Source of the DNA: Scytonema sp. RU_4_4
Lineage (GTDB): Bacteria > Cyanobacteriota > Cyanobacteriia > Cyanobacteriales > Nostocaceae
Direction of reading: 5' to 3'
DNA length: 64,000 bases
Assembly: GCA_012031965.1 (NCBI GenBank)
Contig: JAAUSC010000003.1
Location: 1-64,000 of the forward strand
Program-made: the position numbers and the translations under genes
Notes under the pieces: generated by a model
Databases searched by the model: none
Seen by the model: only the letters and a program-made list of their open reading frames with translations
What the model was told of the DNA's origin: nothing
In this document: positions 1 to 8,753 of the stretch, in pieces
Numbering within the stretch: position 1 is the first letter of the stretch
Layout of the letters: each line of letters starts with the position of its first letter

Positions 1-96
1 AGGCGGCGAGGCTCTGCCTCGATCTAAGTACCGGAGGCGGAGCCTCTTAGTAGCGCATTCCCTGGCTCAGCCAGGGAACGAGAAGCTTAGGGGGTG
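1..96. repeat. Dispersed palindromic repeat, cut by window start
   Basis: Successive short hairpins: GAGGCTCTGCCTC, then GGAGGCGGAGCCTC, then TTCCCTGGCTCAGCCAGGGAA followed by CGAGAA. The same building blocks recur at about 14634-14742, and one arm lies inside the kinase reading frame near 18914-18943. This is a mobile palindromic repeat family of unknown mechanism. The left end is outside the window. Confidence 0.75.
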
Positions 97-268
97 TAAC
101 GCCTCATTTATTCGCCAACAACATCATAAATTTTCGCGCTAACCGACTGACTAACGTTGTCTCTTAGTCAGTTGAAACTGAGTTTGGTTATAAACCAGGA
201 ATTTTGATTCTTGGTTTAGTACAGATTGGCTGAGCACAGAATTTAGAGATTTATTGGAGATTTCACTC

Positions 269-1384
269 ATGAGTACTAACATCAACTTACTCTCCCCCTA
301 CAAATTAGGTCATTTAGAACTACCCAACCGCATAGTGATGGCTCCTTTAACTCGTAATCGTGCAGGAGAGGGTAACGTACCGCACCAACTCAACGCCATC
401 TACTATGCTCAACGCGCTTCTGCGGGGCTGATTATCACTGAAGCAACTCAGGTTTCTCCACAAGGTCAAGGGTATCCCTATACACCAGGTATTCACTCAA
501 GCGAACAAGTAGAAGGTTGGAAGTTAGTCACAGATGCAGTACACGCTCAGGGAGGAAGAATTTTCCTGCAACTATGGCATGTAGGACGCATTTCACACCC
601 TGATTTTCAACCGAATGGTGAGTTACCACTAGCACCTTCTGCTATTGCACCTAAGGGTGAGGCACCAACCTATGAAGGCATGAAACCATATGTGACTCCT
701 CGTGCTCTAGAAACGTCGGAGATTCCTGAAATTATAGAACAATATCGCAAAGGGGCAGAAAATGCTCTGGCAGCTGGTTTTGATGGTGTGGAAATTCACA
801 GTGCTAATGGTTATTTACTTGACCAATTTCTCCGGGATGGTACGAATCAACGTACAGATAAATATGGCGGTTCTGTAGAAAATCGTGCCCGACTGCTGTT
901 AGAAGTGACTGAAGCAGTTGTTGGAGTATGGGGTGCAAAACGGGTTGGGGTACGTTTGTCTCCCAGTGGAACGTTTAACGATATGCAAGATTCTAATCCG
1001 CTGGTAACATTTGGTTATGCAGCCCAAGCGTTGAACCAATTTGATTTAGCATATCTGCATATTTTTGAGGCGATAGAAGCAGATATTCAACATGGGGCGA
1101 CAGTGGTGCCAACCAGTCATATACGGGAGCGCTATCACGGTACACTCATGGTTAATGGGGAATATACTCCTGAAAAAGGTAACGCAGTTTTGGCAAAGGG
1201 AGAAGCGGAGCTCGTTTCTTTTGGCACACTGTTTATATCAAATCCCGATTTACCCCGACGTATAGCCCTCAATGCACCACTGACTGAGGCAGATTCGACA
1301 ACTTTTTATGGTGGTGGAGAAAAGGGTTACACTGACTATCCCCAATTGGAAGAGCAATATCCCTCTCTAGTAGGAGCAAAATAA
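269..1384 (+). CDS. Old Yellow Enzyme family alkene reductase (FMN)
   Basis: FMN-dependent NAD(P)H:flavin oxidoreductase of the Old Yellow Enzyme/N-ethylmaleimide reductase group, expected to reduce activated C=C bonds of enones or nitro compounds in the cytosol. A single TIM barrel of 371 residues has the family hallmarks: NRIVMAPLTRNRA near the N-terminus, the LQLWHVGR strand, and the substrate-anion site H177-x-x-N180 followed by Y182 in HSANGYLLDQF. The C-terminal part carries the usual FGTLFISNPDLPRR phosphate-binding region. An in-frame TTG at 254 would add five residues, but the ATG at 269 is preferred because GGAG sits about 9 bases before it. It is the first gene of a redox/detoxification group with GST and a quinone reductase. 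Family assignment is firm; substrate unknown. Confidence 0.93.
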   Translation: MSTNINLLSPYKLGHLELPNRIVMAPLTRNRAGEGNVPHQLNAIYYAQRASAGLIITEATQVSPQGQGYPYTPGIHSSEQVEGWKLVTDAVHAQGGRIFLQLWHVGRISHPDFQPNGELPLAPSAIAPKGEAPTYEGMKPYVTPRALETSEIPEIIEQYRKGAENALAAGFDGVEIHSANGYLLDQFLRDGTNQRTDKYGGSVENRARLLLEVTEAVVGVWGAKRVGVRLSPSGTFNDMQDSNPLVTFGYAAQALNQFDLAYLHIFEAIEADIQHGATVVPTSHIRERYHGTLMVNGEYTPEKGNAVLAKGEAELVSFGTLFISNPDLPRRIALNAPLTEADSTTFYGGGEKGYTDYPQLEEQYPSLVGAK

Positions 1385-1413
1385 TTCTTAAGAAGAACGT
1401 AGATAATCCAGAT

Positions 1414-1533
1414 ATGGCGATCGCCGTTCTTGTACCTGTTGGATATGCAGCAGAACCACGCCGCAACCCTGGACGCCTACCATTTGCCCGCAACGTCTTT
1501 GTGGATAGACTGGGAAATCCTTATGAGGGTTGA
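1414..1533 (+). pseudogene. Nitroreductase C-terminal remnant
   Basis: A 39-codon open stretch encodes MAIAVLVPVGYAAEPRRNP...FVDRLGNPYEG. It resembles the C-terminal tail of flavin nitroreductases (VPVGYPAE...RRP..E..F.DR.G.PW). No upstream nitroreductase body exists; the alkene reductase stop is only 30 bases away. It is most likely the surviving 3' end of a deleted nitroreductase gene, in keeping with the redox neighbours. The match is from memory of the family motif, so confidence is moderate. Confidence 0.5.
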
Positions 1534-1719
1534 GATGAGAACTGTCCATGTTGAGAGAGATTCAACACGAGCAAACAGTGGGTAGACAGCAAGTCGCCAG
1601 AGTACTGCTCATTTGATTAACTCATAAGCGATTGACTTTGCACCAAAGTCAATCGCCCCAAGATTATCTACCAAGCAAAAAACATTTCAACATGATTGCA
1701 AAATTTAAGGAAATAACCA

Positions 1720-2427
1720 ATGATTGAGCTTTATTATTGGACAACACCAAACGGACATAAAATCACGATGTTCCTTGAAGAAGTCAGCTTGCCTTACACT
1801 GTTGTTCCTGTCAACATTGGCGCTGGGGATCAGTTTAAACCTGACTTTCTCAAAATTTCTCCTAACAATCGTATCCCCGCAATTGTGGATCCAGAACCTG
1901 CAACTGGAGGTGAGCCGATTTCAGTCTTTGAGTCTGGTGCTATCTTGCTGTATTTGGCAGAAAAAACTGGAAAGTTAATCCCAGCAGATTTACGCGATCG
2001 CCTTGAAGTCCTTCAATGGTTATTTTGGCAAGTCGGGGGTTTGGGACCAATGGCGGGACAGAACCACCACTTTAACAACTACGCTCCACAGAAGATTGAC
2101 TATGCCATTAACCGCTATGTGAATGAGACCGCACGCTTATACGCTGTGCTGGATAAGCGGCTTGCTGATAGAGAGTTTATTGCTGGGGATTATTCCATCG
2201 CTGATATTGCTACATATCCGTGGATTGTGCCATATGAGCGCCAAAGCCAAAAGTTAGAGAACTTTCCTCACTTAAAACGCTGGTTTGAAACAATTCAGGC
2301 GCGTCCAGCAACAATTCGTGCTTACGAGAAGGCTGAAGCCTTCAAAAATCAGGCGCTTGATGTAGAGAAGGCAAGAGATTTGTTATTTAACCAGTCGGCA
2401 AAAACAATTCAGACGCCTACAACCTAA
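1720..2427 (+). CDS. Glutathione S-transferase family protein (YfcG/YghU/Ure2p-like)
   Basis: Cytosolic GST-fold protein of 235 residues. The N-terminal thioredoxin-like domain (about 1-85) begins MIELYYWTTPNGHK, with the T-P-N-G-x-K motif (9-14) of the nu-class/Ure2p-like disulfide-bond oxidoreductases instead of a catalytic Tyr or Ser. It contains the glutathione-binding NNRIPAIVD and FESGAILLYLAEK segments. An all-alpha C-terminal domain follows (about 95-215; SIADIATYPW is the N-capping box). Expected activity is glutathione-dependent reduction of disulfides or peroxides. It lies between the alkene reductase and quinone reductase, all on the plus strand but separated by about 200-330 bases, so co-transcription is uncertain. 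Confidence 0.9.
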   Translation: MIELYYWTTPNGHKITMFLEEVSLPYTVVPVNIGAGDQFKPDFLKISPNNRIPAIVDPEPATGGEPISVFESGAILLYLAEKTGKLIPADLRDRLEVLQWLFWQVGGLGPMAGQNHHFNNYAPQKIDYAINRYVNETARLYAVLDKRLADREFIAGDYSIADIATYPWIVPYERQSQKLENFPHLKRWFETIQARPATIRAYEKAEAFKNQALDVEKARDLLFNQSAKTIQTPTT

Positions 2428-2464
2428 AAGATGCGGCTCTTTTGGAGTATCATTGTAAGTCCTA

Positions 2465-2496
2465 CGGACACGTTGCGCATTAGCGTAGCGTGTCCG
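2465..2496. repeat. Short inverted repeat (CGGACACG...CGTGTCCG)
   Basis: Eight-base arms at 2465-2472 and 2489-2496 enclose a GCGCATTAGCGTAGC core in the spacer between the GST and quinone reductase genes. It is one of the dispersed 'gcgtagcgt' palindromes that also appear near 7650 and 9060. A role in termination is not supported because no T-run follows. Confidence 0.6.
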
Positions 2497-2597
2497 TTAG
2501 GGCAAAGGGGGTGCTGCGAACCATTACGTGGCTCTAAGTTTGGTATGTGTATCAAAAGCAGCATATTAGACTCGGATAAGTGTTTAGGGATGTCAAG

Positions 2598-3299
2598 ATG
2601 AAATTCTTTATTGTTCACGCCCATCCAGAACCCAACAGTTTTAATGGTACCCTGACTCGTTATGCCAAGGAAGTACTACAGACCATAGGACATGAGGTCA
2701 TCATTTCTGATCTTTATACCATGCAGTTCAACCCAGTTTCTGACCGTCGCAACTTCACTTATAATAAAGAAAAAAACTACTACAATCAGCAAAGTGAAGA
2801 AATGTATGCCACTGAAGTTGATGGCTTTGCACCAGACATCAAAGCAGAGATGGAGAAACTTGACTGGTGTGATGTGCTGATTTTTCAGTTTCCTCTTTGG
2901 TGGTTTGGACTTCCTGCTATCCTCAAGGGTTGGGTTGATAGAGTCTTTGCGATGGGGCGAACTTATGGTGGTGGGAGGTTTTATGACAATGGAGTTTTCA
3001 AGGGCAAAAAAGCTATGTTGTCTCTCACCACAGGCGGTCCATTAACCATGTATACCGAAATAGGGGTTAATGGTGATATTCATACCATTCTTTATCCGAT
3101 TAATCACGGAATTTTTCACTTTGTGGGTTTCGGTGTTTTGCCACCTTTCATCGTTTGGAACGCAAGTCGCATCGGGGATGAGCGCCGCCAATCTTATTTA
3201 GAAGAGTACAGGCAGCGGTTGTTAATGGTTAATGCAACGCCTCCTATTGTCTATCCCTCGCTGCAAGATTTTGATGAAGATTTCCAACTTAAGGAATAA
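2598..3299 (+). CDS. NAD(P)H:quinone oxidoreductase, flavodoxin-like fold
   Basis: A 233-residue Flavodoxin_2-family protein (NQO1/MdaB/KefF-like), predicted to carry out two-electron reduction of quinones with FMN or FAD. It begins MKFFIVHAHPEPNSFNG, the typical first beta-strand and flavin-phosphate loop. The core FQFPLWWFGLPAILKGWVDRVFAMGRTYG is the diagnostic quinone-reductase signature, followed by KKAMLSLTTGGP. An in-frame GTG at 2580 would add six residues; ATG 2598 is chosen because AGGGA lies 7-12 bases before it. It is the third plus-strand redox gene in a row, which suggests a small electrophile/quinone detoxification set. Confidence 0.92.
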   Translation: MKFFIVHAHPEPNSFNGTLTRYAKEVLQTIGHEVIISDLYTMQFNPVSDRRNFTYNKEKNYYNQQSEEMYATEVDGFAPDIKAEMEKLDWCDVLIFQFPLWWFGLPAILKGWVDRVFAMGRTYGGGRFYDNGVFKGKKAMLSLTTGGPLTMYTEIGVNGDIHTILYPINHGIFHFVGFGVLPPFIVWNASRIGDERRQSYLEEYRQRLLMVNATPPIVYPSLQDFDEDFQLKE

Positions 3300-4028
3300 C
3301 TTAAGGAATAATTATAGCGCTTTTCAATTGAGTGCAATACATCAAAGAATTAAGGAACTGCACCCTCAACGAGGCACTACTGGCTCCACGGACAGGTGCG
3401 CGATTGTCGGAAAACCATGCACGACTTGAGGCAGTCGCTCATAGGGGGGAATCTCCAAGACCGCGCTGCCTCACATGCAACGTCAAATCAGAGGTGATGG
3501 TTCTTGCAAATTATCTGATCAGCAACCGTATTTGGGTTAAATCCCATCCTTACGGACTGGCTGAGCACAAAGTATATGCTGCCCTTATGCTTCATAATCC
3601 TCGAAGTCAAACAATATCGAGACCTTGTTAAGCACTAAATTTTACTTCAAGTATAGTGTTTTCTACCAATTTAAATTTCCTAAAAATTTAGTATACTACG
3701 AAAAAACGTTTTCAACAGACTTAGTGCTTAAAATTTCTATTTATATAGAAAAATCTTAAGAAGAGGTTTTAAAAACTAATGTTATTTTTCTATCAAAATA
3801 ACCAATATGTGTAACTGGTTAGTAAAAATAAATTAAATTTATTTTTGTGACTAAAAAGGATAAGAAGTAAAATCTAAAGAGTGTAGAAATATTGACTTCG
3901 TTTGATATAATTTCGTTCTATGCTGTAAAAAACTGCCCTAACAGCCAAACACTTATACGCTTAGATTTTCTACATCCTTACCAATGATTCATCACGTTTA
4001 CGGTTGACCTTTATTTTATCAAACTCCT
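3300..4028. other. Intergenic region with degenerate repeats
   Basis: 729 bases without a supported gene. At about 3313-3350 lies a copy of a repeat read as TATAGCGCTTTTCAATTGAG followed by GTGCAATACATCAAAG. It is also found inverted at about 6780-6818 and, shorter, at about 27960-27990. About 3360-3480 looks like another degenerate GC-rich repeat. From 3630 to 4028 the sequence is AT-rich and probably holds the promoter of the CHAT gene, but no clear -35/-10 pair could be fixed. Confidence 0.6.
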
Positions 4029-5741
4029 ATGAGTAGGTTAGTTGTTTTAAACTTAGGTCAAGGAAACCTACACGAAGGCTGTGCTAGGGTGACGGCACAG
4101 CTTGGAGAAGCAGACAACCCCTACCGGATGAAATTTTCTGCCAGTTTACCAGCAGCACCCAAAATTTATGAACTCTACCAAAATTGGCAGTTAGTTTATT
4201 ATGCTTTTTATCAACGTTTGAGTTGGCGTCTCGATCACGAAATCGATGACAATTTTGAAATTGAAGAAGATTATGTAACTAATATTTCAGAGGCTGATAT
4301 TTATGAGTTGTGTCAATTGTTGTCAAAAAAAATAAATACATGGCTCAACTCAACAAAGTTTCGCAAAATTGACCAGCAATTACGCACGCACTTAAAAACC
4401 TCTGAAGAAATTCGCTTTATTATTGAAACCAACGACAATATATTGCGACGACTTCCTTGGCATCTATGGAAATTCTTTGAGGATTACCCATATGCAGAAG
4501 TGGCGTTGAGTTCAGCAGAGTACCAAAATCCAAATAAATTGGTTATTAAGAACCGCAAAAGTCAAGTCAGAATTTTGGCTACTTTTGGAAATAGTCAAGG
4601 GATTGATATTAGTCATGATAAAAATCTTTTCGAGAGATTATCAACTCAAGCAGAAATTAAGTTTTTGGTAGAGCCGAATCTAAATCATTTAAACGAGCAG
4701 CTATGGCAACAAAGTTGGGATATTCTCTTTTTTGCAGGTCATAGTTTTAGTAAAGAAAAAGGATTTTTGCAAATCAATCAAACAGACACGATTACTCTTG
4801 AGCAGTTAAAATATGCTCTGAGGCAAGCGATTAGTCGTGGGTTAAAGCTAGCGATTTTCAACTCATGCGATGGTTTAGGGTTGGCGCAGGAACTCCAAGA
4901 TTTGCATATTCCACAAGTGATTGTGATGCGTGAGCCTGTCCCGGATGTGGTTGCTCAAGAATTTTTAAAGTATTTTCTGGCAGAGTTTTCGAGTGGAAAA
5001 TCTTTGTACACTGCGGTGCGTTCTGCACGCGAAAGACTGCAAGGATTAGAGGGGGAATATCCCTGTGCAACTTGGCTACCAATGATTTTCCAAAATCCTG
5101 CTGAACCATCTATGATTTGGTCACAGCAAAGTGTATGGACTCAATGGAAAGAGAAGACAGATTCTTCCAGACTGGTTTCCAACGGAAATGCTAGAAGTGT
5201 GCAAACAAACGTCCGATTCCCAGTCGTCGCTTCAGTTCTCTCCAAAACCACGGCTCTCGATTCACTTATTGAGATACTAGATGGCAAGCTTTTGGAATAC
5301 CAGAATCACCCCCTCAATCACAAAGAAATTTTGGTTTTACGAGGTATTTGGCAAAGTCAAACTTACAATCAAATTGCTCAACAGGGGGGCTATAGTCCGA
5401 GCTACTTTACTAGCGTTGTCGCCCGAGGATTGTGTCAAAAATTGTCTCATCTCATCGGCGAGCGTGTGACCAAAAAAAACTGTCGAACTCTATTAGAGTC
5501 GTATGTGACTGCACAAGCTTCTCCAAAAATAATACAACAACAAAATCCTCCTATCAGTTATTTTTCTCATCCCAAACAAGAAATCTTACCTCGCTTTCCT
5601 AGTGGTTTAGTCCCGCTTGGCTCTCCTTATTACATTGAACAACCGGAGATTGTGACACAGGTTTATGAAGAAATTATGAATCCAGGAGCTTTAATTCGCA
5701 TTAAAGCTCCTCAGGAATGGGGAAAACCTCGTTCCTATTGA
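4029..5741 (+). CDS. CHAT protease-HTH protein, N-terminal part of frameshifted CHAT-AAA gene
   Basis: A 570-residue product ending in the wrong frame. A caspase-like CHAT domain occupies about residues 90-370, with the candidate catalytic dyad His238 (FFAGHSF) and Cys280 (FNSCDGL). A linker follows, then at about 410-490 a helix-turn-helix segment (LVLRGIWQSQTYNQIAQQGGYSPSYFTSV) resembling the HTH of cyanobacterial vWA/MoxR-associated ATPases. The protein then enters an AAA-like domain (PLGSPYYIEQPEIV...GALIRIKAPQE), but one base is missing just before the Walker A ATG, so the frame runs into a stop at 5739. The remaining ATPase continues from 5717 in the +1 frame. Joined, the gene would be 4029-6616, about 862 residues. 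CHAT-ATPase proteins are known as effectors in bacterial conflict or cell-death systems; function here is inferred. Confidence 0.85.
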   Translation: MSRLVVLNLGQGNLHEGCARVTAQLGEADNPYRMKFSASLPAAPKIYELYQNWQLVYYAFYQRLSWRLDHEIDDNFEIEEDYVTNISEADIYELCQLLSKKINTWLNSTKFRKIDQQLRTHLKTSEEIRFIIETNDNILRRLPWHLWKFFEDYPYAEVALSSAEYQNPNKLVIKNRKSQVRILATFGNSQGIDISHDKNLFERLSTQAEIKFLVEPNLNHLNEQLWQQSWDILFFAGHSFSKEKGFLQINQTDTITLEQLKYALRQAISRGLKLAIFNSCDGLGLAQELQDLHIPQVIVMREPVPDVVAQEFLKYFLAEFSSGKSLYTAVRSARERLQGLEGEYPCATWLPMIFQNPAEPSMIWSQQSVWTQWKEKTDSSRLVSNGNARSVQTNVRFPVVASVLSKTTALDSLIEILDGKLLEYQNHPLNHKEILVLRGIWQSQTYNQIAQQGGYSPSYFTSVVARGLCQKLSHLIGERVTKKNCRTLLESYVTAQASPKIIQQQNPPISYFSHPKQEILPRFPSGLVPLGSPYYIEQPEIVTQVYEEIMNPGALIRIKAPQEWGKPRSY

Positions 5742-6616
5742 GGATTCTTGAGTATGTGAATCGGAGTGGTTACCATACAGTCAGCTTGAACTTGCAGGAG
5801 CAAGTTGACCGAGCTATTTTGAGTGATTTGAATCGTTTTTTGCGTTGGTTATGTGCTAATGTCTCTCGTCAGCTTCAGCTTGAACCAAGATTAGACGAGT
5901 ATTGGGATGAAGATATTGGTAGTAAAGTCAGCTGCTCGCTTTATTTACGAAATTATGTGTTAGAGCAGATTGATTCTCCTCTGGTTTTGGCGTTGGATGA
6001 GGTACACCAGATTTTTGAACATCCGCAAGTCGCAAAAGAATTCTTACCTTTGTTGCGTTCTTGGTACGAAGATGCCAAAAGACAACCTATTTGGCAAAAG
6101 CTGCGTCTTATTGTGGTTCACTCGACTGAAGTTTATGTTCCTTTGCAGCTCAATCAGTCTCCATTTAATGTAGGATTACCGATTCAGTTAACCTGTTTCA
6201 GTTTAGATCAGGTGCAGCAGTTAGCTCAACGCTTTGAACTCAATTGGACAGATGATGAGGAAGCAAGGCTTCTGATGGACATTGTTGGAGGACATCCTGC
6301 ATTGGTACACCTCACACTTTATCACCTCAGTCGTGGAGAGGTGACTTTGAATCAACTGCTGCAAAATGCTTCTACACCTAAAGGCATTTATTACCATCAT
6401 ATGCAGCGTCATTGGGCAACTTTGCAGGCGCAGCCAGAATTAGCATCTGCTCTTTCTATAGTCATGAATGCGACCCAACCTGTAAAGTTAGAACCTGTTG
6501 TTGCTTACAAGTTAAGCAGTATGGGGTTAATTAAGTTGGATAACAATCTAGCGACACCTAGTTGTCGGTTATATCGACAATATTTTCAGCCGAAGTGTGA
6601 GATAAGTGTTCGTTGA
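5717..6616 (+). CDS. AAA-like ATPase, C-terminal part of frameshifted CHAT-AAA gene
   Basis: 299 residues in a different frame from the upstream CHAT part, overlapping it by 25 bases. It begins exactly in the P-loop (MGKTSFLLRIL); homologous AAA-like (AAA_35-type) domains read ...IKAPRQMGKTSLL, so the first half of the P-loop is in the other frame. Walker B is VLALDEVHQIFE (about residues 88-99). The rest matches the AAA-like/winged-helix body, ending in a short HTH-like region. Supplying one A in GGAATGG (5710-5716) joins both parts with no other change. No good ribosome-binding site precedes the ATG, so independent translation is unlikely. Either a recent inactivating mutation or a sequencing error. 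Confidence 0.85.
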   Translation: MGKTSFLLRILEYVNRSGYHTVSLNLQEQVDRAILSDLNRFLRWLCANVSRQLQLEPRLDEYWDEDIGSKVSCSLYLRNYVLEQIDSPLVLALDEVHQIFEHPQVAKEFLPLLRSWYEDAKRQPIWQKLRLIVVHSTEVYVPLQLNQSPFNVGLPIQLTCFSLDQVQQLAQRFELNWTDDEEARLLMDIVGGHPALVHLTLYHLSRGEVTLNQLLQNASTPKGIYYHHMQRHWATLQAQPELASALSIVMNATQPVKLEPVVAYKLSSMGLIKLDNNLATPSCRLYRQYFQPKCEISVR

Positions 6617-6948
6617 AAACGGGAGCATCCGGTAATCATGTCCGAAAGTCGGTGCAACTAGCGTGCGATTTCCTTGATTCTAAAGACCAGCTCTCCAATG
6701 CAGTAGCACTTACAGCGCTTTTCATCCAGGTGAAGTACAGATTTATCTGCGTTTATCTGCGTCCGTCTGCGGTTTCTTAACTCTTTGATGTACCTCACAC
6801 AATTGAAATCCGCTGTATCTGGTTCAGCCCCAGCTTTTTTGAATCGGTTTCTAATGGTGGGACTCCCCATAGGAGTCCAGAAGCATGTTTCTAACGCACT
6901 TGCTGATATGTTGGATTGACACGAAAACATGACGGCGCTACCATAAAA

Positions 6949-6972
6949 ATCTCGACATTTGAATGTCGAGAT
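6949..6972. terminator. Perfect hairpin, possible minus-strand terminator
   Basis: Arms ATCTCGACATT and AATGTCGAGAT are perfectly complementary with a two-base centre. Read on the minus strand the stem is followed by TTTTTATGG, the form of a rho-independent terminator, although no minus-strand gene lies upstream. It could also be part of a mobile repeat. Confidence 0.4.
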
Positions 6973-7162
6973 AGGGTCTTTCTTTACATCAATCAACTAG
7001 ATAGTAGCAAGTTATTGAGCAGAGCAAATCCCGTCCGGGGGGATTTGAGATGAAATTGATACACGATTTTTCTCGTAGGCGATACGCGCAGCGTCAAGCC
7101 AGAGGCTGATCGCGCTATATGTTGGATTGAGCAATTACTTATTTGAATAATTACTCAATAAC

Positions 7163-7269
7163 CTAGTACAGGTCGGCGGAAATAAAGCTACTATTCCAAA
7201 TCAACGAAAAGCTTATGATGTAAGCTTTTCGTTGATTTTTGACTTTTGACTTCCGCCTTGCGGTACTAG
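7163..7269. mobile_element. Miniature inverted-repeat element, copy 1
   Basis: A 107-base element with paired ends: CTAGTAC-5 bases-GGCGG on the left and CCGCC-5 bases-GTACTAG on the right, with identical spacing. Its centre is a long perfect palindrome (about 7198-7239) with AACGAAAAGCTTA against TAAGCTTTTCGTT. A second, longer copy lies at 26390-26579 and shares both ends and the internal AAAAGCTTATGATGTAAG. It has no coding capacity, so it would have to be moved in trans. Confidence 0.75.
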
Positions 7270-7552
7270 TCCTTTTCATACGAGAAGATCAAAATCAAGT
7301 GACCTTCAAAACCGAGAAACCAAAACTTAAGTGAAAAGTCACTTAATGGATTGGACCTCATGCACCCTGATATATGTTTTATATGCGAGTAATTAGGGTT
7401 TGCACTGAGGGGGAACACCCCTCATATGGAGATCAAAATAAGGCGACCTTCACAAGCTTGACTACGAAAAAGGTTCAGATGGGAATTGGCACAAGAAACC
7501 AAGGTAAATTCTACTAGGGCGATCACGCTCTCCATCTTTTACATAAGTACAA

Positions 7553-7674
7553 TTTGTCATTCTGAGCGGAATGAAATGGAGCGAAGAATCCCAATTTTTC
7601 GTTGAGGCTCAGATGCTTCACTCCACTGCGCTACGTATGCGCTAAGGCGCACGCTACGCGAACAGCATGACAAA
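7553..7674. mobile_element. GTCAT-type miniature inverted-repeat element, copy 1
   Basis: About 122 bases bounded by TTTGTCAT and ATGACAAA, with internal runs such as GAGCGAAGAATCCCAA and GCGCTACG. A related element with ends GTCATTGCG/CGCAATGAC lies at 9050-9187. The form is that of a non-autonomous short mobile repeat. Confidence 0.6.
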
Positions 7675-7853
7675 AACTATACTTTTCAAACATCCTCTTA
7701 GAAGCAGCAGTCGAGGCAATACAGGAATTGGTCAAACCAGATGAAAACAGAGTAAACTAGCAAACATAAGGACAGTTGAGTTACTAATAGGAGTGAGGGA
7801 GTAAGAACCTTGCTGTTAAAGAGGGCTACAAAATTCAGCTAGCGAAAGCTCTG

Positions 7854-8753
7854 ATGGGCGATCCGAATCGACAAGAATATGAAAAAGCACTGATGAGTGA
7901 CGCTCAATCTCTATTCGATGTTTTCCTTTGCCACAATAGCGAAGATAAGGAAGCAGTCATAAAAATTGCAGAGCAATTAAAGTATGAATATAAAATTGAA
8001 CCGTGGCTGGATGAATGGGAGTTACGACCTGGTTTACCTTGGCAGTCGGAACTAGAAAAACAGATTGCTCATATAAAGTCAGCAGCAGTTTTTGTTGGTG
8101 AGAGTGGTATCGGTCCTTGGCAAGAAGATGAAATAAATGCCTTTTTGCGTCAATTTAAGCAACGAAAGTGTCCTGTTATTCCTGTGTTGCTTCGTAATGC
8201 TCCACAACAGCAGCCTCAACTCCCACCTTTACTTGAAGGTATGACTTGGGTTGATTTTCGGGAACAGATACGTGTTTATACTCCTCCAATGGTTAAACTG
8301 GTTTGGGGAATTACTGGGAAAAAGCCAGAGACGATAGTGAAGGTGATCCCACAAAGTCAACCTCAAAACACTCCACAAAATCAAAGAAATGATTCAGGTG
8401 ATGACCTCAGTTCTGAAAAAGGCGTAAACTACACGAAACTGCGAGATTTACTAGCAGCCAAGAAGTGGAAAGAAGCTGACTATGAAACTTACCTAGTGAT
8501 GCTACAAGCTGTCGGGCGCAAGGAAAATGACTACATTAGAGAGGAAGAACTCTTAAACTTTCCCTGCACTGACCTCCGCACAATTGACCAACTTTGGGTA
8601 AAATACAGCAATGGGCGCTTTGGCTTCAGCGTTCAGAAGGAAATTTACCTGAGTGTCGGCGGCAAGCTGGACGGTAAATACTACGAAGAAGCCTGGGAAA
8701 ATTTGGCGATCGCGTGGGATGGAGAGTGGGCGATCGCGTGGGATGGAGAGTGA
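7854..8753 (+). CDS. TIR-GUN4 fusion protein (frameshifted near its 3' end)
   Basis: A 299-residue product. Residues about 20-155 form a TIR domain: FDVFLCHNSEDK (BB-loop side), the long WLDEWELRPGLPWQSELEKQI segment with a glutamate in the usual catalytic position of NADase TIRs, then AAVFVGESGIGPWQ and CPVIPVLL. After a Gln-rich linker, residues about 195-285 form a GUN4 domain: LRDLLAAKKWKEADYET...LNFPCTDLRTIDQLWVKYSNGRFGFSVQKEIY. A missing G at 8705-8706 shifts the frame inside GUN4, and a 24-base tandem duplication follows, so the product ends in a repeated AIAWDGE. GUN4 domains bind porphyrins; TIR domains in bacteria often degrade NAD+ or make nucleotide signals. A tetrapyrrole-sensing effector is an inference. 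ATG 7893 is an alternative start. Confidence 0.85.
   Translation: MGDPNRQEYEKALMSDAQSLFDVFLCHNSEDKEAVIKIAEQLKYEYKIEPWLDEWELRPGLPWQSELEKQIAHIKSAAVFVGESGIGPWQEDEINAFLRQFKQRKCPVIPVLLRNAPQQQPQLPPLLEGMTWVDFREQIRVYTPPMVKLVWGITGKKPETIVKVIPQSQPQNTPQNQRNDSGDDLSSEKGVNYTKLRDLLAAKKWKEADYETYLVMLQAVGRKENDYIREEELLNFPCTDLRTIDQLWVKYSNGRFGFSVQKEIYLSVGGKLDGKYYEEAWENLAIAWDGEWAIAWDGE
8706..8753 (+). repeat. 24-base tandem duplication in the GUN4 region
   Basis: Two copies of GCGATCGCGTGGGATGGAGA plus GTGG (8706-8729 and 8730-8753; the last base differs). In the ancestral frame each unit reads GDRVGWRV, a core GUN4 motif, so the duplication itself keeps frame; only the loss of a G just before it breaks the gene. 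Confidence 0.85.

Larger units (their letters stand above)
6617..7853. other. Repeat-rich gene-free region between CHAT-AAA and TIR-GUN4
   Basis: 1237 bases with no credible gene. It contains a 'TCTGCGTTTATCTGCG' repeat (about 6735-6775), the inverted copy of the 3313-type repeat (about 6780-6818), a perfect hairpin at 6949-6972, and two terminal-inverted-repeat elements listed separately (7163-7269 and 7553-7674). A 112-codon minus-strand reading frame across 6658-6996 is only a translation of repeats and is not annotated as a gene. Confidence 0.7.

Noticed and set aside
3332-3631. 99-codon plus-strand reading frame
   Set aside because: It starts inside a dispersed repeat and continues through a second one; composition is not like that of the neighbouring genes.
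6658-6996. 112-codon minus-strand reading frame
   Set aside because: It translates known repeat types (TCTGCGTTTATCTGCG and the 3313-type repeat) and a hairpin; no family motif and no ribosome-binding site.
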